A DNA stretch of 64,000 bases from Undibacterium_A arcticum (lineage in GTDB: Bacteria; Pseudomonadota; Gammaproteobacteria; Burkholderiales; Burkholderiaceae_D), in the NCBI RefSeq assembly GCF_042660705.1, contig NZ_JBHSUQ010000001.1. One strand, given 5' to 3'. The notes beneath the pieces are model-generated. The model ran no database searches. It saw only the letters and a program-made list of their open reading frames with translations, and had not been told where the DNA came from. Each line of letters begins with the position of its first letter. The first letter of the stretch is position 1. This document shows positions 7,796-15,478 of the stretch, piece after piece. A program made the position numbers and the translations under genes.

Positions 7796-9066
7796 ATGAC
7801 CAACAAACATTTCCTGCGCGGCCTGGCGCTGATCGGATTGACGACTGCCGCATTGGCGCAAGCCCAGATCCGGATCGAGACTTCCGGCGTCGGCGCCAAC
7901 CAGATCCCGATTGCGATCGCCGGTTTTGCCGACGAAGCGATCGCGCCGCAGCAAGTTACCGCCATCATCAAGGCCGACCTGGCGCGGAGCGGCTATTTCA
8001 AGATCATCGACACCGGCAATGTGATGTCGGAGACGACCGCGATCAATTACGGTGAATGGAAGGCGCGCGGCGCCGACGCGCTGGTGGTCGGCAGCGTGCA
8101 GAAGCTGGCAGACGGCCGTTTCGACGTCCGTTACAAACTGCTCGATACGGTAAAAACCGCGCAACTATCAGCCCTGGCGCTGGCTGCTCAACCGCAGTCG
8201 ACGCGCGTCACCGCACACCGGATTGCCGACGACATTTATGAAAAACTGGTCGGCAACCGCGGCGCCTTCTCGACGCGCATTGCCTACGTCACCAAAGCGG
8301 GCAAGGAATACCGGCTGGAAGTCGCCGATGCCGATGGCGAAGGCACGCAGGTCGCCCTGCGCTCGAACGAGCCGATCATCTCCCCTGCCTGGTCGCCCGA
8401 TGGCACCAAGGTCGCCTATGTGTCGTTTGAGGCAAAAAAACCCGTGGTCTACGTGCAGGACCTGGTCACCCGGCAGCGCATTGTGGTCGCCAATTACAAG
8501 GGTAGCAATTCGGCGCCGTCATGGTCGCCGGACGGCAGCAAGCTCGCGGTGGCGTTGTCGCGCGACGGCCTGACCCAGTCGTATGTGATCAATGCCGACG
8601 GCAGCGGCCTGCGCCGCCTGACCCATACTGCCGGCATCGATACCGAACCGCAATTCTCCGCCGATGGCCAGTCGATCTACTTCACCAGCGACCGCAGCGG
8701 CGGCCCGCAGATCTACAAGATGAGCGCGAACGGCGGCGATGCCCAGCGCGTCACCTTCAACGGCAGCTACAACATCAGCCCGCGCGTGGCGCCGGACGGC
8801 AAATCGCTGGCCTTCATCTCGCGCCGCGAAGGCCGTTTCCAGCTGTTTGTACTCGATCTGGCGAGCGGCCAGGAACAACGGCTTTCCGACACCGCCAAGG
8901 ATGAATCGCCGAGCTTTCTGCCAATGGGAAATACATCATGTATGCTACCGAATCCGGACGCCGCGGCGCGCTCGCCGTGGTCTCGATCGATGGTCGCGTC
9001 AAATACCGCCTGACCACCCAGGCCGGCGATATCCGTGAACCGACCTGGGGTCCGTTCATGAAATAA
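7796..9066 (+). CDS. tolB: TolB, periplasmic beta-propeller (frameshifted near the 3' end)
   Basis: Signal peptide (FLRGLALIGLTTAALAQAQ), an N-terminal TolB domain and a six-bladed propeller with repeated SPAWSPDGTKVAYVSFE, APSWSPDGSKLAVALSRDG and EPQFSADGQSIYFTSDRSG blades. The frame breaks at the TTT run 8915-8917. In the next frame the C-terminus is NGKYIMYATESGRRGALAVVSIDGRVKYRLTTQAGDIREPTWGPFMK with a stop at 9064-9066, the usual TolB end. As read, the protein would finish at 9013 with a nonsense tail. TolB shuttles between Pal and the TolA/porin side of the envelope. Confidence 0.92.
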
Positions 9067-9169
9067 TTCGGTAAATAGCCAGTGACTAGCCAGTGACAGC
9101 GCGTCGCCGATCACAGTATTCCAGTTCAGTGATTCAGATTTTTATTCAACAACAAACAAAGGAAATTAG

Positions 9170-9694
9170 ATGCGTAAACTTCAAACACTCGCCATGATCG
9201 TATCCAGCGCAGTATTGCTGGCAGCATGCAGCTCGCCGGTCAAACTCAATGACAATGTCAAAGTGGAAGATCGCGCCCCTGCCACCACCACGACGCCGGA
9301 CACCCGCACGGTCTCCACCGTCGACACCGGCTCGACCGATCCGCTGAACGATCCGCAAGGCGTGCTCGCCAAGCGCAGCGTCTACTTCGACTACGACAGC
9401 TACATCGTCAAGGATGAATTCAAGGGCGTGGTCGAAGCACATGCCAAATACCTGGTTGCACACAAGGATCGCAAGGTCGTTGTCCAGGGCAATACCGACG
9501 AGCGCGGCGGCCGTGAATACAATCTGGCACTAGGCCAGAAACGCGCAGAAGCGGTGCGTAAATCGATGGCACTGCTGGGCGTGTCGGAAGCGCAAATCGA
9601 AGCTGTCTCGTTCGGCAAGGAAAAGCCAAAAGCACTGGGCAGCGATGAGGCAGCCTTTGCCGAAAACCGCCGTTCCGACATCGCTTATCAGTAA
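9170..9694 (+). CDS. pal: Pal, peptidoglycan-associated lipoprotein
   Basis: 174 residues. Lipoprotein signal with lipobox LLAAC (Cys about residue 20), a Thr-rich linker, then an OmpA-like peptidoglycan-binding domain (YFDYDSYIVKDEFKGVVEAHAKYL, QGNTDERGGREYNLALGQKRAEAVRKSM, ENRRSDIAYQ). It anchors the outer membrane to peptidoglycan and binds TolB/TolA. A good RBS (AAAGGAAATTAG) precedes the ATG. Confidence 0.97.
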   Translation: MRKLQTLAMIVSSAVLLAACSSPVKLNDNVKVEDRAPATTTTPDTRTVSTVDTGSTDPLNDPQGVLAKRSVYFDYDSYIVKDEFKGVVEAHAKYLVAHKDRKVVVQGNTDERGGREYNLALGQKRAEAVRKSMALLGVSEAQIEAVSFGKEKPKALGSDEAAFAENRRSDIAYQ

Positions 9695-9732
9695 GCATTT
9701 AACAATCAGCATTCAATCAACCAAAGACAAGT

Positions 9733-10494
9733 ATGATGATTTTTTCAAAATCAACTGTCGCTGCGGCCGTGTTGGCCGCAGTTTCTTTTGCGCCGCTGAC
9801 GGCCAGTGCCGCCCTGTTCGATGACAATGAAGCGCGCCGCGCGATCCTCGACGTGCGCACCCGCATGGACACCTTGCAGCGCGAAGTGAATACCCGCCTC
9901 GATAGCAAGGCCAACGCCAGCAGTACGCTCGAACTGGCGAACCAGAATGAGCAACTGCGACAGGAAGTCGCCAAGCTGCGCGGTCAGCTCGAAGTGCTGG
10001 CCAATGAACTGGCTAACGAGCAGCGCCGCCAAAAAGACTTCTACGTCGATCTCGACGGCCGACTGCGCAAGCTGGAACCGCAGAAAATGAACGTCGACGG
10101 CAAGGAAGCCAACATCGAACCGTCGGAACAAAAATCCTATGACACGGCGTTAGCCACCTTCAAGGCAGGCGACTACAAGGGTGCGGGCGCCGCGTTTTAC
10201 GACTTCCTGCGCCGCTATCCGCAGTCAGGCTATGCGGCTTCGGCGCAATACTGGCTCGGCAATTCCTACTATGCGCAGCGTGATTACAAGAATGCCATCA
10301 ACGCGCAGCAGGCAGTGGTCAAGAATTACCCTGACAGTCCCAAAGCGTCGGACGCATTGCTGAACATCGCCAGCTCTTATACCGAACTGAAAGACAAGTC
10401 AGCGGCAAAGAGAACGCTGGAATCGCTAGTCGCGAAATACCCCGACACGCCGGCGGCGCAGACCGCGAAGGAAAGGCTCTCCACCGCCCGATGA
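9733..10494 (+). CDS. cpoB: CpoB (YbgF), Tol-associated periplasmic TPR protein
   Basis: 253 residues: signal peptide (TVAAAVLAAVSFAPLTASA), an N-terminal trimerising coiled coil (MDTLQREVNTRLDSKANAS ... QLRQEVAKLRGQLEVLANELANEQRRQ), and C-terminal TPRs (YDTALATFKAGDYKGAGAAFYDFLRRYPQSGYAASAQYWLGNSYY and two more). CpoB coordinates PBP1B activity with Tol constriction. Last protein gene of the tol cluster, 38 bp after pal. Confidence 0.94.
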   Translation: MMIFSKSTVAAAVLAAVSFAPLTASAALFDDNEARRAILDVRTRMDTLQREVNTRLDSKANASSTLELANQNEQLRQEVAKLRGQLEVLANELANEQRRQKDFYVDLDGRLRKLEPQKMNVDGKEANIEPSEQKSYDTALATFKAGDYKGAGAAFYDFLRRYPQSGYAASAQYWLGNSYYAQRDYKNAINAQQAVVKNYPDSPKASDALLNIASSYTELKDKSAAKRTLESLVAKYPDTPAAQTAKERLSTAR

Positions 10495-10583
10495 TGCCAT
10501 TCGCGTGCGGTTGTCGTTTGGTTGTCGTCACACGCGGTGATGGATTGGTGCAGTAAGCAAATGTTTGCCCAACAGTTTTACGT

Positions 10584-10612
10584 TTGACAGCCGGCACGGA
10601 GTTGCCTATAAT
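10584..10612 (+). promoter_or_regulatory. Consensus sigma70 promoter of the tRNA-Lys gene
   Basis: TTGACA (10584-10589) and TATAAT (10607-10612), both perfect, with 17-bp spacing, ending 11 bases before the tRNA. Confidence 0.9.
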
Positions 10613-10623
10613 CTTGTTCTTTC

Positions 10624-10699
10624 GGGTCGTTAGCTCAGCTGGTAGAGCAGCGGACTTTTAATCCGTTGGTCGCAGGTTCGAATCCCGCACGGCCTACCA
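10624..10699 (+). tRNA. tRNA-Lys (anticodon TTT)
   Basis: Full cloverleaf with encoded CCA: acceptor GGGTCGT/ACGGCCT, D-arm GCTC...GAGC, anticodon stem GCGGA/TCCGT with loop CTTTTAA (anticodon TTT), T-arm with TTCGAAT loop. Oddities: the acceptor has two G-U type pairs, and the T stem GCAGG/CCCGC has an A-C mismatch. It lies beside the integron-like segment. Confidence 0.95.
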
Positions 10700-10718
10700 C
10701 GAATACCAGCAGTACAAT

Positions 10719-10754
10719 AAAAAAAGACCCAGATTCTAATCTGGGTCTTTTTTT
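10719..10754 (+). terminator. Intrinsic terminator after tRNA-Lys
   Basis: AAAGACCCAGATT pairs with AATCTGGGTCTTT, flanked by seven A and seven T residues; functional in both directions. Confidence 0.93.
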
Positions 10755-10931
10755 ATGTCTGAAAATTCTCCGTGCAATTTTTGTGCGCGTGCGGAGCATC
10801 TTTTATCATTGGCTTAAAAATATTTTTTATTATTTGTATTAACTCAGACCTAGCCTGACAATTCATGTCTGATTTGAATGGCTGAGAATGATCTTACCCA
10901 AAGCGGAAGTACAGATTTATCGAAAGCGGAC
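10755..10931. other. AT-rich intergenic segment between tRNA-Lys terminator and cassette region
   Basis: No gene seen. Base composition drops (runs such as AAAAATATTTTTTATTATT). The part at 10898-10931 contains CAAAGCGGAAGTACAGATTT and CGAAAGCGGA, an imperfect repeat directly adjoining the first attC-like site. Confidence 0.4.
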
Positions 10932-11001
10932 GCCCAACGTTCGACATGAGCGACAGACTCAAGCATAGCTTGAGTCTGTCGGCTCGGTGGAGGGGTTACT
11001 C
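10932..11001 (-). repeat. attC-like site A
   Basis: Plus strand: GCCCAAC (10932-10938), a spacer, CATGAGC, then a perfect 14-bp stem (10951-10964 with 10968-10981, loop ATA), an extra unpaired G, GCTC and GTTACTC (10995-11001). Read on the minus strand it ends GTTGGGC, a perfect GTTRRRY core. It overlaps the 3' end of the degraded cassette gene. Confidence 0.65.
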
Positions 11002-11391
11002 GTTGCACGCAAACTGGTCGGGCGGCGGAAATCCTACTGATTGAGCAAAGAAGCGCTTACCCGACCCGTCGATGATGATGAGGATGCCACCTCTGTCTCC
11101 TTGTACGACCTCCATCGCCTCGCCCCAAGTTTGGATTCTCTAATTGCACATGACCGTAAATAAGAGCACACATCACTCTCTTCGTAAAGAGCACACATCA
11201 CTCTCTTCGTATCCACACATACCGTTGCGATAGCGGCTCTCAAACACCGCATCGATGTCGTGGCATACACGCGCCATTGACCTGCCTGGATACTTTGTGA
11301 CCTCGTGTATGAAGCGTTCGCGGAACTGCGCTCGCACAAAGGTCTCCGCCGAAGTACTGAATGTAGCCTTCCTTTCCACTGTGCCTAACAT
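10996..11391 (-). pseudogene. Degraded cassette gene, function unknown
   Basis: Coding-looking sequence in changing frames. From 11391 the frame reads MLGTVERKATFSTSAETFVRAQF, RERFIHEVTKYPGRSMARVCHDIDAVF and RYRNG. After an exact 25-bp tandem duplication (11162-11186 and 11187-11211) the sensible frame is another one, ALIYGHVQLENPNLG. A further shift gives EAMEVVQGDRGGILIIIDGSG, KRFFAQSVGFPPPDQFACNE and a stop at 10996. The duplication is not a multiple of three and breaks the gene; at least one more shift is needed. I do not recognise the family. Confidence 0.5.
11162..11211. repeat. Exact 25-bp tandem duplication
   Basis: Two identical adjacent 25-bp copies (11162-11186, 11187-11211), each starting AAGAGCACACATC. 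They lie inside the degraded cassette gene and shift its frame by one. Confidence 0.95.
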
Positions 11392-11439
11392 TCGAATCAG
11401 CGGCTGCCGAAGGCAGCGCGCTGGATTGAGGGGCTACGC
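11383..11439 (-). repeat. attC-like site B
   Basis: 57 bp between the stop of the gene at 11441 and the start region at 11391. Plus strand: GCCTAAC (11383-11389), ATTCGAATCAGCG, stem GCTGCC/GGCAGC with loop GAA, CGCT, an extrahelical G, GATT, GAGGG and GCTACGC. The minus-strand reading ends GTTAGGC, the canonical core. The best attC candidate here. Confidence 0.75.
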
Positions 11440-11440
11440 C

Positions 11441-12073
11441 TCACTTTCGAAGATGCGGCTGTAGAAATAATTCAATTGTTTCGATTGCGCGAGATATATC
11501 TTGAGAAAATTCATCCTGAACTTCTGACGATAAGTCATACAGAATGTCCCTGCGTTTCTGCATTATTTCTTGGTAGGCGGCTCGCGCCTGCTCTGATTCA
11601 TCGGGGTTGCACGCAGCCACGTACGCATGAACGGACGAAAAAAGTTCATTTTGTAGCTTAAACAGCGGATCGAACTTCTCATGAATAATTCGGCCCCATA
11701 TGACTTCGGCTTCCAGCAGTTCTGTTTGCAGGTCAGACCGAACGTCTGTAACTTTGTCCCATCGCTTCTGGTACGCATTGGCTGTACCGTAGTGTCGCAA
11801 TTGTTCCTTTGTCAATCGTTGCGCGTCGTTCTCACGTGGTGACGGCATTTCGTTGCCCCAAATCACTGGATTTCGAACTCCTTTGATTGCCTCACGCAAA
11901 CGAAAAGTACATTTCAAGATTCGGCGTGTGAGGTCGTACTCAACTCCGCCTTTGAGCTGTCGATTCCAAGTTGAGAGACCGCGCAACGCAACATATGCGC
12001 CGACCACCGCTGCCAACATGATGACAGTGTCCTTTGCAGCCGCTGCGTACTGTACGAGGCAAGTCATGCTCAT
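11441..12073 (-). CDS. Membrane-anchored protein of unknown function (cassette gene)
   Basis: 210 residues. One N-terminal helix (about residues 12-32, DTVIMLAAVVGAYVALRGL) followed by STWNRQLKGGVEYDLTRRIL and a long soluble alpha-helical part rich in Arg, Glu and Gln (DVRSDLQTELLEAEVIWG; ARAAYQEIMQKRRDILYDL; EFSQDISRAIETIELFL). No catalytic motif recognised. The N-terminal pattern looks familiar from uncharacterised proteins, but I cannot name a family. The ATG is next to the attC-like GTTATGC of site C, and the stop abuts site B, so the gene fills one cassette exactly. Lower GC than its surroundings. Confidence 0.75.
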   Translation of the reverse strand: MSMTCLVQYAAAAKDTVIMLAAVVGAYVALRGLSTWNRQLKGGVEYDLTRRILKCTFRLREAIKGVRNPVIWGNEMPSPRENDAQRLTKEQLRHYGTANAYQKRWDKVTDVRSDLQTELLEAEVIWGRIIHEKFDPLFKLQNELFSSVHAYVAACNPDESEQARAAYQEIMQKRRDILYDLSSEVQDEFSQDISRAIETIELFLQPHLRK

Positions 12074-12079
12074 GGTGAC

Positions 12080-12178
12080 GCATAACGTTTGACATCAACG
12101 GCACACAACGGCGGCACGGCGCCAGACGGCGCGCGCCGTGCCCCTCCGTTGTGTGTCCGTTCGATGGAAGGGTTATCC
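12080..12178 (-). repeat. attC-like site C
   Basis: 99-bp imperfect palindrome between two same-strand genes. Plus strand: GCATAAC, GTTTGACATC, AACGG.CACACAACGG, inner stem GGCACGGCG/CGCCGTGCC, CCGTTGTGTG, extrahelical T, CCGTT, CGATGGAAGG, GTTATCC. The stop codon of the upstream gene lies in its end, as in integron cassettes. Cores are GTTATGC and GGATAAC rather than strict GTTRRRY. Confidence 0.65.
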
Positions 12179-12929
12179 CACATGCTCTGCCAACGGAACG
12201 AATACACCGACGTGACGCGGTACGTTGTAGGAGATACCCCCGCCGTATTGGTAGTCCTCTGCGTTCTTTCTCAACGCAAGTGTGTCGGATTCGTATAGCG
12301 TGAACCTGTACTTCTTTGTGTATGAAGCAGAGCCAGGATCGGCATTAACCGAAAGAGCGAAGACGTACTCGCCAGGTTCCCAGATGAAGAGCCGATCGAA
12401 CAGGGCGGTGAATGGCGCCACCAACGACTGCTCTGCAACAACAATTTGCTCATCGCCCTTCGGTCGCGCATCTAGTTTGCGGCGAATGTCGGCGTCCAAC
12501 GCCGACTGGTTCTGTCGATAGAGTTTCGGTTTGACGATCGAAGAAGCTCAAGAAGTTCACGGCGTGCCCCCAATGCTCACCGGGCTTGAGCGAGAACGGC
12601 ACGAACAGCACCGATGACTGGGAAGAAGGGGTTTCGAAGTAGTTCTGGGCGGGCAATGCGCCGAGGTACTTTCCGTCGCGCGACACGTCGACTTGAACCC
12701 TGCGGACACGAAGCTCACGGCCACCAGTGTTTGCGATGTTGACATAGAGTCCCACGTTCGGATTGCCGACTTGGTGAGTTACCTGCAGGCGGCTATGAAC
12801 TTCAACTTCCAGTCGCTTCGGCCGCAGCAAGATATGCACGGGCGGAAGCTGCGAAAGGAGGACTGCTAGTAAGGCGACGATAACTGCCCAAAACGTCCAG
12901 TCAACATAGAAGGGATGGGTTGGTGGCAT
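12173..12929 (-). CDS. Membrane-anchored protein of unknown function (cassette gene, frameshifted as read)
   Basis: The ATG at 12929 gives MPPTHPFYVDWTFWAVIVALLAVLLSQLPP (one helix), a basic segment (ILLRPKRLEVEVHSRLQVTH), then a beta-rich domain (VGLYVNIANTGGRELRVRRVQVDVSRDGKYLG; SVLFVPFSLKPGEHWGHAVNFLSFF). The frame breaks near 12530. In another frame it continues VKPKLYRQNQSALDADIRRKLDARPKGDEQIVVAEQSL, FDRLFIWEPGEYVFALSVNA and ends at 12173 after GVFVPLAEHVG. About 250 residues in all. The periplasmic or cytosolic beta domain resembles an immunoglobulin-like fold only in its composition; no family named. Confidence 0.6.
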
Positions 12930-12950
12930 AGGGACGAGTGCTCCTTTGGG

Positions 12951-13021
12951 GGCTAAGGTGAAATTAACCGGATAGCGCGGTTTCTTGTACTTTGGGGGAG
13001 TCCATATATGTAGGGTTAGCG
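12951..13021 (-). repeat. Possible attC-like site D
   Basis: Lies between two cassette genes. The right end, GTAGGGTTAGCG, matches the GGGGTTAC-type ends of sites A-C; the left end GGCTAAG is a poor core and the arms pair weakly. Could instead be the promoter region of the 12929 gene. Confidence 0.3.
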
Positions 13022-13698
13022 CTTGAGGCGAATTTCACCAGTGACCTTTGCAATTCTGAGAGCAAGAGCAAACATGAGAAGGAACGGAGAAAGGACGATC
13101 AGCACAAACTCGTTCGCAGTAGTCTGTGTCTTGTATTTGAATTTGATCTCTCCTTCAACGCATCGATAAACCCACGGTGAGCCGTTTCTAGATTGGCTAA
13201 AGTTTCGATGAGTATTGAATCCGTGAGTTTGTTCCGTGTAAGTGAGGTGTCCAACAGATCGAGAAAACCAACGTCGCGGTTTCCTTCGACAGATCGGACT
13301 TCCTTGGTGAGTCTGGTGAACTCAGCACAAGCATAGTTGTACTCGGCCTGAACTTGATCGAAATTCGTCGGTGAATATTCTGTTCTAACGAAGGTCCGAC
13401 ATATGGCGGGGCCAATGGAAAAATCGGCTCGCCGTTTCAATGCCATCAAAGCACCTTCTACTCTGTAGTGCGAAATGTCATACGCAGATGCGTACCAGTG
13501 CTGCCTTACCTGAGTAGATTGACCCACGAGGCCGATAACAGCAACACTAAGCCAAAGGTAATCAACACGCTTCCACCCAATGTCACCAATTGGCTTCCAG
13601 TAGACAAGCCAGGCGTGAAAGAAAAGCAGGAACACGCCAAAAAGGGCAAAGAGCCAGACAGGATCGGATCCTATTTCAATAAGCGGTGGTATGTCCAT
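13016..13698 (-). CDS. Multi-helix membrane protein of unknown function (cassette gene, frameshifted as read)
   Basis: The ATG at 13698 gives two N-terminal helices (VWLFALFGVFLLFFHAWLVYW and VDYLWLSVAVIGLVGQ), then a soluble part with Cys residues (IGPAICRTFVRTEYSPTNFDQVQAEYNYACAEF). As read it stops at 13099. A missing G near 13150-13155 (GATGCGTTGAAGGAGAG) restores EIKFKYKTQTTANEFVLIVL, SPFLLMFALALRIAKVTGEIRLKR and a TAA at 13016-13018, adding a third helix. That C-terminus is too protein-like to be chance. Function unknown; fits one cassette between sites D and E. Confidence 0.65.
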
Positions 13699-13706
13699 GG
13701 TATGAG

Positions 13707-13780
13707 TGCTAACTTTGTTATCGGGCGCACCTTTGCTGTATCTACGTCGGCTGCGCCCGAACTCCGAAACATGAAATAGC
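13707..13780 (-). repeat. Possible attC-like site E
   Basis: Starts with GTGCTAAC just upstream of the cassette gene at 13698. It has a perfect stem CGGGCGCA/TGCGCCCG with a 22-base loop, flanked by TTTGTTAT and AACTCCGAAAC. Core boxes are imperfect. If real, it is the most upstream site of the array. Confidence 0.4.
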
Positions 13781-14243
13781 CAAGAATGGCTCCTAATCTA
13801 GCTTTGCGGACCAGTAGCTGGGCATTCACACAGCATTAAATTTCGGTGAATAGCAACACAACAAGGTTATTTTGCATTCTATCAATATTTCCGATCGTCG
13901 AGAACTTGAGCTACTAATGGCAGAAAATGCGGCATCGACTGGATGAGGACAGATGCCCACGCATGGGATCGAATGACCGTTCATGGCCGATTACCGCCCT
14001 TCGCTGCGAGGAGTTTTTACCTAATCTGACACTCTATATAGAATCGAATTTGACTTAGTACATATTATTGCCGGTCTTATCCTCGAGAAAAAGACAACTC
14101 GACGGTACTGTGGAAACTTACGCACACCTTCTGTGGACAAGTTTGTGCGCAACCACGGAACATTACGTTAAGTCATTGATTTTAAATACTTAATTAGCAT
14201 TGCCCAAATACCGGGCAGTGGGGATTTTTCCAACCATGCACGC
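13781..14243. other. Non-coding segment between cassette array and cdo remnant
   Basis: About 460 bp with no supported gene and no integrase remnant. Contains AT-rich stretches (ATTGATTTTAAATACTTAAT) and an imperfect direct repeat of CTGTGGA-type sequence near 14109 and 14133. A stretch at 13975-14010 (GAATGACCGTTCATGGCCG) may be the scar of an older element. Confidence 0.4.
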
Positions 14244-14789
14244 TTGACAAGGCGCGCCCTGTCGCAAGACCATGCCTCCCCTCTGCAGCGCTTTATCGCG
14301 TCCTTCAGCGACTTGCTGGGCAGCGCGCCCGCTGAAGCGGCGATCATTCACGATGGCGGCGAACTGCTGCGGCGGCTGGTGGCCAGGGACGACTGGTTGC
14401 CGGCATCGTGCGCGCAGCCGGACCTGCAGCAGTCCGGCAATACCTGCTGCATCTGGATCCGCGGCAGCGTTTTTCGGTGGTCAGTTTCGTCTGGGGGCCG
14501 GCGCAGTGCACGCCGATCCACAACCGTATGGGGATTGATCGGGATGTTGCGCGGGGCGAAATATCGCAGCGCTACGTGATTGCGCCAGACGGTTTGCCGC
14601 GACGCGATGGCGAGCCGGTCAAGCTAAACGCCGGTGACGTGAGCGCGGTGTCGCCGAGCATCGGCGATCTGCATCAGGTCAGCAATACATCGACCGATCG
14701 GGTATCGATCAGCATTCAGCGCTTATGAGGCGAATGGCGACCGGCACACCTTTGTTTCAGGGTACTGCGGCCGGCCGCAGGAATCGTAA
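14244..14789 (+). pseudogene. Cysteine dioxygenase remnant
   Basis: Cupin-type cysteine dioxygenase broken by several lesions. Frame one: SPLQRFIASFSDLLGSAPAEAA and LLRRLVARDDWLPASCAQPDLQQ. Frame two: RQYLLHLDPRQRFSVVSFVWGP, QCTPIHN. Frame one again: VWGLIGMLRGA. Frame two: ISQRYVIAPDGLPRRDGEPV and AVSPSIGDLHQVSNTSTDRV; a last frame gives YEANGDRHTFVSGYC and a stop at 14787. At the HxH iron-ligand site (TPIHNHTVWG expected) about five bases are missing, removing the second His. That lesion and a missing A near 14430 are not in homopolymers. The gene would have oxidised cysteine to cysteine sulfinate; here it looks truly dead. Confidence 0.72.
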
Positions 14790-14831
14790 GCAGTTCAACG
14801 CCAAGGCGGTACTTGTTGATGCGCTCAGCTG

Positions 14832-15296
14832 TCAGCGCTCGCCGCTGATGTAGTGCTGCAACTGCTGGATCACGAATTGCTGCTCGGAGATGATGTCCTT
14901 GACCAGATCGCCGATCGAGATCATGCCGACCAGCTTGCCCTGATCGAGTACCGGCAGATGGCGCAGGCGGTTCTCGGTGATCAGGACCATGCAGTCTTCA
15001 TTGGTTTGATCCGGCCGCACGTACATCACATTGGCGCTCATGATGTCGCGCACCGGCGTATCACTGGAGGATCGACCCAGCAGCACGACTTTGCGGGCGT
15101 AGTCACGTTCGCTCATGATGCCGACGATCTGCTCGCCGTCCATCACCAGCACGGCGCCAATGCCATGCTGGGCCATCAACTTCACCGCCTCCAGTACCGG
15201 TGCCGTGGGAGCGATGCGGTAGACCTGCTGGTTAGGTTTGGACTGCAGAATCTGCGAGACGGTTTCATGGTGGCCCCTGGCGAAATCCAAAAACAA
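14832..15296 (-). CDS. CBS-domain protein
   Basis: Two CBS motifs (IAPTAPVLEAVKLMAQHGIGAVLVMD and YVRPDQTNEDCMVLITENRLRHLPVLD), about 145 residues, ending FVIQQLQHYISGER. Such stand-alone CBS pairs bind adenine nucleotides; the target here is unknown. As read the only start is TTG at 15296. However, an ATG at 15269 gives ATGAAACCGTCTCG, and one more A would read MKTVSQILQSK, which I take to be the real N-terminus. So the start is probably 15269 with a homopolymer slip at 15265-15267. Stands alone; no operon partner. Confidence 0.8.
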   Translation of the reverse strand: MFLDFARGHHETVSQILQSKPNQQVYRIAPTAPVLEAVKLMAQHGIGAVLVMDGEQIVGIMSERDYARKVVLLGRSSSDTPVRDIMSANVMYVRPDQTNEDCMVLITENRLRHLPVLDQGKLVGMISIGDLVKDIISEQQFVIQQLQHYISGER

Positions 15297-15478
15297 TAGT
15301 ATAGAAGAAAGTTTTGCGCGCTGATTGATTTATTACCATGGTTCGATCGATTCCAGCTGAGGTTCCAGCTGAACTCTGCTTCATCCGAGACCACGAAATA
15401 TCAACATACTCCCGTCATCACAATCTATTTGCGCAATTTAATTAAGGTGAAGTTGCACATACTGATCACTTGCGCGAT

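Larger units (their letters stand above)
10932..13780 (-). mobile_element. Cluster of integron-type cassettes without integrase (CALIN-like)
   Basis: Four genes, all minus strand and unlike the flanking core genes, alternate with imperfect palindromes that fit attC sites: an RYYYAAC-like box, a stem with an extrahelical base, and a GTTRRRY-like box. Three sites (10932-11001, 11383-11439, 12080-12178) are convincing and two (12951-13021, 13707-13780) are tentative. Each site begins at or near the stop codon of one gene and ends at or near the start of the next, the cassette arrangement. No integrase gene or attI is visible in the window. Boundaries are inferred. Confidence 0.62.

Noticed and set aside
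11162..11211. CRISPR repeats
   Set aside because: Only two directly adjoining copies with no spacer; it is a simple tandem duplication. No CRISPR array or cas gene was seen in the window.
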